A program made the translations under genes and the position numbers. Of a DNA stretch of 12,413 bases, positions 1 through 6,979 are shown one piece after another. Below the pieces are notes generated by a model, which was given only the letters and a program-made list of their open reading frames with translations, had not been told where the DNA came from and did no database searches. Source of the stretch: Mytilinidion resinicola. Its lineage: Eukaryota; Ascomycota; Dothideomycetes; Mytilinidiales; Mytilinidiaceae. The DNA lies in contig NW_022985444.1 in assembly GCF_010093595.1 (NCBI RefSeq), positions 302,777-315,189 of the forward strand, written 5' to 3'. Within the stretch, counting starts at the first letter, position 1; each line of letters opens with the position of its first letter.

Positions 1-1
1 A

Positions 2-172
2 GTTGTTGATCCTAGGTTGTAGTGCTGCAACCTGAGTACCACTGAGCCGTGTCCCGAGGATGTCTGTTGCAGCGTCGGCGACGGGCGGGTCAAGGACTTG
101 GAGGCGCGCTGCCACTGACTCCCCTCGTCGGCGGTAGGCCCAGTCGTGGACGCTTGACGATTGTCAGCTCGT
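2..172 (-). other. Open minus-strand stretch, possible continuation of the kinase tail
   Basis: The minus strand is open in one frame from about 172 to the left edge, after an upstream in-frame stop. It has no ATG and ordinary coding-like composition (residues such as SVHDWAYRRRGES, then an alanine/leucine-rich run). This frame differs from that of the kinase relic just upstream, so it would belong to that gene only after a frameshift or through an intron. I recognise no domain. It may be chance. Confidence 0.2.
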
Positions 173-215
173 CATGAGACACTTGGACTGAATCCTTGAT
201 TCAGTAACCTCAACA

Positions 216-598
216 TTATTGTCGGGGCCGCTTCATAGATAGCGCGGGCGACGACGTCGTCAGTGATGGTCTGGTCTCAGGCACTAGGCCTACCTCCTGA
301 GGCCAAATTGGCAACGACAACAAGTGTTCTGCCGAGGGTCTACCTGTGCTGTCCCAGGCTAGCATGGTCTCGAGGACTTCAGATAAGGCCCCTAACCGTG
401 ACTGCAGCGTCTGTACAATGGCGGCGAACATATCTGCGTTCACCCCATCTTTCCATGCACAAGGGGCTTGGAAGAATAACTGATAGCCCGACAGCCCAAG
501 GCACTATATATCCACCAAACAGGTGTAGGGTTCGCCTGCGGCGGCGGCGCCGTTCTGCTTGAGCGCCATCACCTCCGGTGCCAGATAGGCAATCGTAA
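216..598 (-). pseudogene. Protein kinase catalytic-domain fragment (C-terminal lobe), broken
   Basis: Read on the minus strand from about 598 down, one frame gives the end of a Ser/Thr-type kinase activation segment and the C-lobe. TIAYLAPEV contains the APE motif of subdomain VIII (codons 573-581). VDI-stop-CLGLSGYQLFF matches subdomain IX (family pattern D-x-W-S-L-G), with the Trp replaced by TAG at 504-506. ETMLAWDSTGRPSAEHLL matches subdomain XI, ending with the invariant-type Arg. The frame closes at 216-218 after a short Pro/Ser-rich tail. The N-lobe, the HRD catalytic loop and DFG are missing: where they should be, upstream of about 598, the sequence becomes the 22-bp tandem array. One nonsense codon and loss of the ATP-binding half make this a dead fragment unless 504-506 is an assembly error. 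Substrate and pathway cannot be inferred. The kinase call rests on three correctly ordered motifs. Confidence 0.65.
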
Positions 599-832
599 GA
601 CTCCCAAGACACCCTCCTAAGACTCCTAGGACCCCCGTAAGACTCCCAGGACACCCCCGTAAGACTCCCAGGACACCCTCCTAAGACTCCCAGGACACCC
701 TCCTAAGACTCCCAGGACACCCTCCTAAGACTCCCAGGACACCCTCCTAAGACTCCCAGGACACCCTCCTAAGGCTCCTAGGACCCCTCTAAGACTCCCA
801 GGACACCCTCCTAAGACTCCTAGGACCCCTCC
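596..832. repeat. 22-bp minisatellite, about 11 units
   Basis: A head-to-tail array whose unit begins TAAGACTCCCAGGACACC and ends with four more pyrimidines. Units start at 596, 618, 638, 660, 682, 704, 726, 748, 770, 790 and 812. The five units from 660 to 769 are identical 22-mers. Units 2, 9 and 11 are 20-21 bp variants with CTCCTAGGACCCC. A degenerate stub follows to about 843. Perfect internal units with variants towards the ends suggest recent expansion from the middle. A 22-bp period does not keep a reading frame. On the minus strand the first unit merges into the kinase fragment's coding frame. Confidence 0.95.
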
Positions 833-1198
833 TACTCCCAGCAAGGTTCAAAACGGAGCCCGCTCAAAGAGCAGAAGCCAAGAATACATGTAGAAGAAGA
901 AATTAAAAAACTGCGCTGGCGTTTGGGCCGTCAGGGTTTTCAGTAATGGTTCGTGTAGTCGTGCCTCTAGCATACGGGAGCTTTGAATAAAGTTTTTTGG
1001 AAGGGAAGGAAGACATAAGGTACAGAGGCTTGCAAAACCGCCTTCAACCCAAGTATATATCAAAAAGATTTTTAGTCCCCACAAAACCTGCACCCTGACG
1101 GACTCTAGGCCGTATATAGTTAGACTAGCTTAATTGTGAGGGTCCAATCATGGGCAAGATGATCGTTAGCTGAGTATCAGCCTTGTATTGTGTCGCAC
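833..1198. other. Intergenic stretch without a recognisable gene
   Basis: Mixed-composition DNA between the minisatellite and the Harbinger terminus. Reading frames here are short, lack ATG starts or convincing motifs, and give low-complexity peptides. No RIP signature, RNA gene or terminal repeat was seen. It probably represents the original host locus before transposon insertion. Confidence 0.5.
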
Positions 1199-1201
1199 TT
1201 A
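1199..1201. repeat. Putative TTA target-site duplication of the Harbinger element (left copy)
   Basis: PIF/Harbinger transposons duplicate a 3-bp TWA target, usually TTA or TAA. A TTA stands immediately before the proposed terminus GGAGCTGTTCGG. The partner copy would lie outside the window to the right, so this is unconfirmed. Confidence 0.4.
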
Positions 1202-1225
1202 GGAGCTGTTCGGTCGCACCGCCCT
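1202..1225. repeat. Putative left terminal inverted repeat of a PIF/Harbinger element
   Basis: The sequence begins GGAGCTGTTCGGTCGCACCG. From memory, PIF/Harbinger and Tourist termini are purine-rich at the tip followed by CTGTTYGG, and this resembles them. It lies about 250 bp upstream of the Myb/SANT-like gene, a plausible distance for the element's end. The matching inverted copy is not in the window, so the inner boundary of the repeat is a guess. Confidence 0.5.
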
Positions 1226-1454
1226 CAAGTTCAAACTCGAGCTTGTTTTGCCCACGCTAATTACCTGCCGGCGTAGAATAGCGCGTTGCTAGCAGCGGTT
1301 AGCCGGACCAGCTGACTCGGAGTTGTAGAACTCGAAATTGGGCTACTGTTCGGTTCTGGTGTTGTGTAGCGCAGGCCTTGGCACCGCGCAGAAACTTCAA
1401 CCTCATCAAATAGGCCAATTTTTGTATATAATTGTTCGTTCCTGGTGTTGTATA

Positions 1455-2960
1455 ATGTCAAATCGTCAAACCCGCGTTAGTGATAGGACGCCGGCGTCCA
1501 CAGCAGAGCCTACCGCTATACCACTAGTAGACTCTGCTGTCGCATCTGCGGTTGCGCTTGAAGCTATCACCACTGTTCCACTCGTCAGTTTACCAGCGAA
1601 GAGGAAGAGGGTTAAAACAGCTCGTGCACTTGCATCGCTATTCCCTTCGCCCACGCCTCCTCCTCCTCCTATTGCTATAACTTGCCGTAGCAAGGCGCTT
1701 AAGTGGTCGGACAATATAGTAATAGCTATGTACAACGGCCTGCTTAAAGGCGTGAATATGGGCCTCCGTGCGCAGAGCGGTTACTATTCTAGATGCTGGC
1801 AAATTGCAATTAAAAGAGTTTAAGCAGTTACAACGCAGCTAATTAAACTTATGCAGATAAAGTTGAAGCAAGCGGACGGGCGGAGGCTCTGGCAGAGCTG
1901 GTGGCCTTATTGCAATTACTCTGGCTGGAGCGTTACAGAAGAGGGTATACCTGTTTCTAACCCTAAGGTTATAGAGGCCAACTTTCTGCAGAATAAATTG
2001 CATTATAGATAGCACTATAAGGCGCCTCTCGCGCACGAGCAGATATATGCTCTCTTTAAAGGGATTATAGCAATAGGGTAGTATAGTTAAACTGCTTAAC
2101 AGGCGCATAAGAGCCTGCGCGGCGATGCGGAGGAGGCTAATATAGAGGAGGCTGCTGTAGAGAAGGAGGAGGAGAAAAAGGTATTAGCCGAAGAGGTAGA
2201 TAATAAGAAGGACAGTGGTAATATAGAGCTGCCGCGAACTACTACTACTATACTATTAGTTTTTAGTTTAGTAGTATAAAAAGGGTTTACTTTATTATTT
2301 TACCCTTTTCCTATTTCTCCTATATTCTCTTAGTTATCTACTCCGGTTACTGCTACTATAATAATACCACGCCTATTAGCCACGCCTAGGCCGCTAGTTA
2401 TACCTACGCCTAGGCCGTTATTAATTGCCCTACAAAAATAGGCAGTAAAAGTGTTAGCTTATAGTGCGGAAAAGGCTATAAAAGGGAAGTATTTAAAAAA
2501 GCTTACTATTACAGAATTAATAGCGGAGATTTCTAAGAAGATTATAGCCTTAAGGTATCTAATAAGGCAGGCAGTTGCTCCACCACCTGTAGCAGTAGTA
2601 GAGGATTTCTAGAAAAAAGCAGTAGCGGTGTTTTTAGAGTATAAAGATATTCTTTCTATTAATAAGCAGTTAATAGTATAAAAGGCGTTTAAAGATAATA
2701 AGCGGGTAAAAAGCTTTTTTTTAACCTCCGGGGAGCTTTATAATATATAGGTTAGTAAAATTATAGCCTATATAGTATAGTTAAATATTTAAAATAGTAT
2801 TAAGGCTATAAATAATATTAAAGAGGAGCCTATAGAGCAGGAGGAACTAGATTAGCTAGAAAAAAATAAGGAAATTAGGTCGGCTGCAAAAGGATAAGGG
2901 AATTAGCTCGGCTGCAGGAGGATAAGAAAATTAGCTTAGCTGCGCAAAGCTATATAAAAT
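1455..2960 (+). pseudogene. Myb/SANT-like DNA-binding protein of the Harbinger element, RIP-inactivated
   Basis: One frame runs from ATG 1455 (MSNRQTRVSDR) to about 2900, broken only by TAA/TAG (first at 1821, then 2010, 2079, 2088, 2097, 2277 and later). The N-terminus is Ala/Ser/Thr-rich with a basic NLS-like KRKRVK and a proline run. From about 1695 a Myb/SANT-like domain follows: KALKWSDNIVIAMYNGLLKG, a Gly-x-Phe/Tyr turn before CWQIAIKRV, then SGWSVTEEGIPV and PLAHEQIYALFKG, the order expected for Myb_DNA-bind_3-type domains. After about 2100 come an acidic Glu/Lys segment, a Pro/Thr-rich linker and a Lys/Glu/Leu-rich tail likely to form a coiled coil. An in-frame ATG at 1338 would extend the start, but its product looks like leader DNA. 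Mutation is light before about 1990 and severe after. The intact protein is expected to bind the element's termini with the transposase encoded opposite. The 3' end is uncertain. Confidence 0.75.
2865..2948 (+). repeat. Three tandem 28-bp units in the 3' end of the Myb/SANT-like gene
   Basis: Units start at 2865, 2893 and 2921; the core is ATAAG, then AATTAG, then GGCTGC or a decayed form. They differ mostly by G/A and C/T changes. In one frame a unit encodes a Lys/Glu/Leu-rich heptad-like stretch. Because 28 is not a multiple of 3, the frame changes from unit to unit, so the array either marks the end of the coding region or arose after coding constraint was lost. Confidence 0.7.
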
Positions 2961-3166
2961 AGATAGATTATATAATATTCTCTATTTTATAGTCTATACT
3001 AGACTACCTAAACTAATTTACCTAGACTAGCTATACTATACTAGACTGCCTAGACTATAAAATAAAAATATCCTATAATTTATCTATTTTATATAGCCTT
3101 GCGCAGCTAAGCTAATTTCCTTATCCTTTTATAGTTAAACTAATTTTTTTATCCTTCTATAGCTGC
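2881..3166. repeat. Large imperfect inverted repeat (foldback) at the 3' end of the Myb/SANT-like gene
   Basis: The left arm (about 2881-3005) and the right arm (about 3039-3166) are reverse complements with scattered transition mismatches, around a loop of about 33 bp. Anchor words are TTAGCTTAGCTGCGCAA at 2931-2947, matched inversely by TTGCGCAGCTAAGCTAA at 3100-3116, and CTATATAAAATAGAT at 2950-2964, matched by ATCTATTTTATATAG at 3082-3096. The left arm lies in the gene tail and includes the 28-bp units, so the right arm is an inverted copy of that tail. RIP has since worn both arms. A transcript across it would fold into a long hairpin. Confidence 0.85.
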
Positions 3167-3510
3167 TATTATATAATTCTTATCTATAATAAACTACTAC
3201 TATATTCTAATAATTCTAGTAATATAAAAAAAGCTTCTAGTACTGCTAAGGCTGCTGCCTAGTAATTTACGCGTTTTAACGCGTTAAAAGTTAGCTAATT
3301 TCTACTAAATAGTACAGAATTATATTATATATTATAAATTTAGGTCTAAAATAGGGGCGTTTTTTACTATATAGCGCTAAATTCGCTACTACCTAAGCTG
3401 CTGCCTAGCTAGTATATTAGTTTTATATTTCTAGATAAAAAAAACGGCTAGGCTATATAAGACTATATAAAATAGATAGATTATAGAATATCTCTATTTT
3501 ATATATAACC
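3167..3510. other. AT-rich spacer between the convergent Harbinger genes
   Basis: There is no reading frame of note. The stretch holds a perfect 16-bp palindrome TTTTAACGCGTTAAAA (3274-3289), two related copies of CTGCTGCCTAG (about 3250 and 3404) and the hairpin at 3464-3505. It is strongly RIP-mutated. In the intact Harbinger element it would be the intergenic region between the 3' ends of the two genes. Confidence 0.5.
3464..3505. repeat. Short perfect hairpin sharing sequence with the foldback
   Basis: The 13-bp arms TATATAAAATAGA (3464-3476) and TCTATTTTATATA (3493-3505) are exact reverse complements around a 16-bp loop. The arm and adjoining ATAGATAGATTATA match the segment at 2950-2972 of the larger inverted repeat, so this is a third copy of the same motif about 500 bp away. 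Confidence 0.75.
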
Positions 3511-3602
3511 TTAATTCTTTAGTAATAACTTACCTACTATTTCTCCTCTATTTAACTAGCAGTTCCGCACGTACTAATTCTATATAATTCTCGTAAACTA
3601 AT
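3511..3602 (-). pseudogene. C-terminal tail of the Harbinger transposase, separated by the gypsy insertion
   Basis: Reading the minus strand of the right flank towards the insertion gives NNRRD followed by TAG within the duplicated CTAAT. The same frame resumes here in the left flank for about 30 codons (FTRII, a stop, then YVRNC) and ends at TAA 3511-3513. Fungal Harbinger transposases end in a similar way, with an Arg-Arg-Asp then Met-Trp...Tyr segment, so this is the expected last stretch of that protein. It carries several RIP-type stops and is cut from its body by the 7.66-kb insertion. Confidence 0.5.
3598..3602. repeat. Left 5-bp target-site duplication (CTAAT)
   Basis: CTAAT directly abuts the first base of the 5' LTR at 3603 and is repeated directly after the last base of the 3' LTR (11261-11265). 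A 5-bp duplication is standard for Ty3/gypsy integration and fixes both element boundaries. Confidence 0.9.
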
Positions 3603-4126
3603 TATTATAACCCGTAATATAAACAACCCGAGCGCAGAAGTACTTGCGGAGATAAGTAAGTAGATAAAACTAATTACGCAGAACTAGGTTACAGGACTAA
3701 AAAGGTTACGTGTAGGATATATAGGGATCCTAGATTCCCCTATAAACTGCTAGTAGATAGGAATAATCTAAGAATAGAATAGGGTTATATAATAGCTTAT
3801 TAAGCTCGCAGAGAAAAGTAAGTATAAAGCCGAGCAAGCGCTTATCGGGCTTAAGGCGCTTAAGGGCTACGAGCTCTAAGAGCAGAACAAGTAAACGGAT
3901 TTCTTAGGACAGACTTTTTATATATAAGAACGCTTTTTTATATAGATAGAAACCTTATATTTAACTTAAGACTTTAATACTACCTATTAGAAGTAATAAC
4001 CCCGTTTTATACCTTAATTAATTATTACCTTACCTTTTAAAAACTATTGCACCCTAATAATAACTTAACCTATACCCTGCCTTAGTATATAATACTTAGA
4101 AAGTATAGAAGAAACAACCTGTTATA
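3603..4126 (+). repeat. 5' long terminal repeat (524 bp)
   Basis: It aligns end to end with 10737-11260 at the same length without gaps. All differences examined are C/T or G/A transitions. It begins TATTATAAC where the other copy has TGTTATAAC, a RIP-type loss of the canonical TG. Both copies end in TTATA rather than CA, again a CpA to TpA change. The element's promoter and polyadenylation signal would lie here, but no TATA box or poly(A) signal can be distinguished in such AT-rich DNA. A primer-binding site should follow at about 4127, but no TGG start survives. Confidence 0.95.
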
Positions 4127-4199
4127 CTTTAAACACCGCTATATTAAAAAAGTCGCATATAAACAATTAATTAGAATAGCCCTACTAACCCCTTTAGGT

Positions 4200-5160
4200 A
4201 GTATAACTACTAAACTAACTTTAATAATACCTAAGGTAGTAATATATATACAGGTATTGCTTATACAACTATAAATACTAAAAGAAGCTAGCAATACTAA
4301 GAATAAGAAGATTGCGGCCCTATAGGGAAATTTTTAAACTATCTAAGAAAAGCTTACTACTAGTAGAATAGTTAGCTATAGAGGCTATAAAATAAATAAA
4401 CCCGAAGAGTTTACTAGGGAAAAAGGAGCCTTGCAAGCGTTTATAACGCAGATAAGGCTATACCTGCGCATAAACTAAGGCAACTTTAAATTTAAATTAG
4501 ATAAGGTCTATATAGCAGCCACCTTCTTAAAAAAAGAAGCGTTTAACTAGTTTAACCCGATGCTTATAGACTAGCTTAGCAACGCCGACGCGGATAATCG
4601 GAAACTAGAAACTAATATTATATTTAGCAACTATAAAAACTTCGAAGTAGCACTTTAGATAACTTTTGGAGACACTAATAAAAAATAAACCGCGGAATAG
4701 AAAATTGCAGTTCTAAAGCAGAAGGGCTTAACTAGCTGCTATACTTTAGAATTTATATAAACCGCGTTTAAGCTATTATAGGAAGATAAAGCTCTATAAG
4801 TATAGTACTATAGAGGTCTTAAAAAAGATATTAAAGATAAAATTGCACGAGGCGAGAGGCCTTTAATACTCTATAAACTTAAGGAAATAGCAATATAAAT
4901 TAATAGTTAACAGTATAAACAACAACTAGAATAGGTAGATAAAAGGGGACTTTATTCCTACGCCTAACTAGCTAGACTAAAGCTAAGAGTAACTAACTAT
5001 AACTATAGAAATTGCATAGAGATTAATATTATAAAACAACGCAACTACTAGAAAAGTAGACTAATTACTAATAAAAAAAGGTAAAATAGAAAGTATAACA
5101 GCGCATGCCTACTATATAAAGAATAAGAATACTTTGCAAATAAGTGCTCTAGGAACACCT
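4200..5160 (+). pseudogene. gag: gag: capsid and CCHC nucleocapsid, RIP-inactivated
   Basis: One frame (codons in phase with 4407) gives a retrotransposon Gag: FTREKGALQAF at 4410, then KFKLDKVYIAATFLKKEAFN, then FEVAL...FGDTNKK and a Leu-Lys-Gln-Lys-Gly segment with a Tyr-Thr-x-Glu-Phe motif, all expected in Retrotrans_gag domains. The nucleocapsid knuckle lies at 5106-5147 with spacing C-x2-C-x4-H-x4-C. The first and last Cys are intact, and the second Cys and the His have both become Tyr, as expected from TGY to TAY and CAY to TAY. The product packages the element's RNA in virus-like particles. The start is not identifiable: the similarity begins near 4200 without a clear ATG. More than ten stops interrupt it, all TAA or TAG. 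Confidence 0.85.
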
Positions 5161-6418
5161 AAACAGCAGCAGTTATAGTAAAGCTAAATATAAACTGCTA
5201 TAATTCTATATTATAGACCGCGTGCTATAATAATAACTGCTTTACCTATTAGTTAGATAAGCAGGTAATAGGGTACTATCTAATATAAAGGGCGAGGGGA
5301 TATACTATTACTATAATAAGAAATAAAAAGTATAATAGCAATCCTATAGATAACTACTATACAGACGTAAAAGTTAAAAGTATAGAGATTAACTACCTAT
5401 TAGAAATAAATAAGGCGTTCTAGATAATTAAACCGTAATTAAAACCCTAAATTAATATACCCGAGCTATAGGATAATAGCAAAACTAAGTTACTAAATAT
5501 AGAAGTATAGGTTAACAGAGTTGTAGCCACGTATAAATAAAGCGCAAGAGAAATTCTCGCACGCCTTAATAAAGGATAAAAAGCGCAAAAGGCTAAAAAC
5601 GCTACAGCGGGCGCAGAGCTAAAAGCACTAGCTAGTTACTAATTCCTAAAAGCTATAGGAAGAGTTATAGAATAGCTTGCTAGAAAAGAAAAAGTAAGAA
5701 TAGCCGCAGCTGCAGGGATATTAACAACAGCAACTATTAGCGCAAAAACCCGCGCAGGATTAGATATATTAGAAGGCCTAAGCCGCAATATCTAGTAAGA
5801 ACTAGATAATAAATTACCTGTTAAGGATAGTAAAAAGTACTATAATAGTAATAAAAACCGCAAACTAGAGGAGTAGTTTAGTAATAGAGAATTTAGTATC
5901 GGACTAAAGTAAGAACTGCTAGAGCTATATAGAAAATAAACTAAAATTAAAATCTACGGAGCTTTACACCCTATTAGTAAAACAGGTGTCTATAATAAGG
6001 AAAATAAATAGCTGGATAGAAACCACCTACTTTATAGGCAGATATTTTAGGTATTATATATCGAAAACAAATGCAATAAGCACGTAATATATAAGAAATA
6101 TCGAGGATAGTACCTATATTAGATAAGATATTATATTATTACATAACTAGTACTGTTTAAGGAAATAGAACACTATATTATAAGTAAGAAAAATAAACTT
6201 ATAAAAGTAGCTACTATAGTTCCAGACCTTTAGTACCTAATAGAATATAGGAAAGGTAAAAACTGGCAAATATACTACTAGGACTTATATCTAGTATATT
6301 GCAAAATAAAACACGCGAACTATTAGCTATAAAAACAGCTAAAAAACAAGCAGGCGCTTAAGTAAAGGAACGGCCAGAGCAGCTAAGAATAAAGTCCTAT
6401 AGAGCAGCTACGGACAAA
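5161..6418 (+). pseudogene. Long unassigned coding segment between nucleocapsid and protease
   Basis: The gag frame continues without frameshift for about 1.1 kb beyond the zinc knuckle, interrupted only by TAA/TAG. A second Cys-rich motif opens it at 5196-5249: Cys at 5196, 5223 and 5238 and a Tyr (possibly a former His) at 5247, with TACYNNNCF as core, then IRNKKYNSNPIDNYYTD. It continues into a Lys/Ala-rich, probably helical stretch (about 5580-5770; ARKEKVRIAAAAG), a Lys/Asn-rich linker and a Tyr-rich part (about 5950-6300) with ENKCNKHVIYKKYRG and KNWQIYY. I recognise no family. Most chromoviruses have a short linker here. Steady coding character suggests it was translated as part of Gag or Gag-Pol. 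The frame is lost between about 6300 and 6420, where that of the protease takes over. Confidence 0.5.
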
Positions 6419-6830
6419 GGAACGCGAACCGCAACTATTGCTACTTTAGTAGGAAAAGCCTATATTATAGAAAAAGGAAAAAACCCGGCAACGCAGCCTA
6501 ACTCTATTCCTATTTAAAACTATAAATATATAATCCTATCGGTTAAAATTAGTAGAAACCCGGCGAGAGTACTGCTAGACAGTAGCGCGCAGGGAAATTT
6601 TATATTCTATAACTTTATTAGAAGAAACCGGATTTCTTAGCGATAGAAAAACAGACCTTATAGACTATATATAGTAGATAGCACACCGGTGTTATATAGA
6701 TTAAAAAATATAGAGAAACTATTAGTATAGATATAATAAACACGGTAAGATATAATATAATCTTAGGTATACTATAGCTAAAGCAGTATAACCCCTAAAT
6801 TAATTAGAAGTCTAGTAAAGTAAGGATCTA
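6419..6830 (+). pseudogene. pol: aspartic protease domain, broken and frame-shifted
   Basis: The active-site segment LLDSSAQGNFI lies at about 6572-6601, with the catalytic Asp at 6578-6580. The following Ser-Ser replaces Ser-Gly of the usual D-S-G (GGC to AGC). The flap and C-terminal signature YNIILGIL, then LKQYNP, lies at about 6751-6800 and matches the I-I-L-G-x-x-W-L strand of retropepsins. The two halves are in different frames (6569 phase, then 6751 phase, which is the RT phase), so at least one small indel lies between about 6600 and 6750. The enzyme would cut the Gag-Pol precursor. Confidence 0.75.
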
Positions 6831-6979
6831 ATCGGAAAGCAGACTAAAAAGCACCCTGCACTAGGATAAGCCTAAGTAAAAACAAGATGTTAACACAGAT
6901 ACCTTAAAAGGTAAGAAAGCCTAAAAAGAAAACAGGGCAGTAAGCTAATAGTAGCCTAGACCCCTAGGTAGCCGGTAGT

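Noticed and set aside
263..562. Plus-strand open frame opposite the kinase relic
   Set aside because: The opposite strand carries ordered kinase motifs; this is its GC-rich shadow with no recognisable features.
379..654. Minus-strand frame reading through the minisatellite
   Set aside because: It repeats SWESY-type residues from the 22-bp array, whose period does not preserve a frame, and is out of phase with the kinase motifs.
596..832. Telomere-like or CRISPR-like array
   Set aside because: The unit contains CCTCCTAA, not uninterrupted CCCTAA, and the units are contiguous without spacers; it is a plain minisatellite.
848..1093. Minus-strand open frame of about 81 codons
   Set aside because: It has no ATG (it would start at GTG), an aromatic-rich composition without motifs, and lies in non-coding spacer. 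Most likely chance.
1466..2108. Minus-strand open frames opposite the Myb/SANT-like gene
   Set aside because: They are shadows of the plus-strand gene, which shows a coherent domain order and only RIP-type stops.
3274..3289. 16-bp palindrome as an operator
   Set aside because: It is a perfect palindrome, but in a relic, AT-rich spacer with no promoter or regulator context; kept only as a note in the spacer entry.
4127..4145. tRNA primer-binding site after the 5' LTR
   Set aside because: No TGG start or convincing tRNA complement is present. RIP may have erased it, or the element may self-prime as some chromoviruses do; neither can be shown here.
6478..6484. Slippery heptamer A-AAA-AAC as a programmed -1 frameshift site
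   Set aside because: Its phase does not fit a shift from the gag frame to the protease frame, and the protease frame already appears open upstream of it. A-rich runs are common in RIP-mutated DNA.
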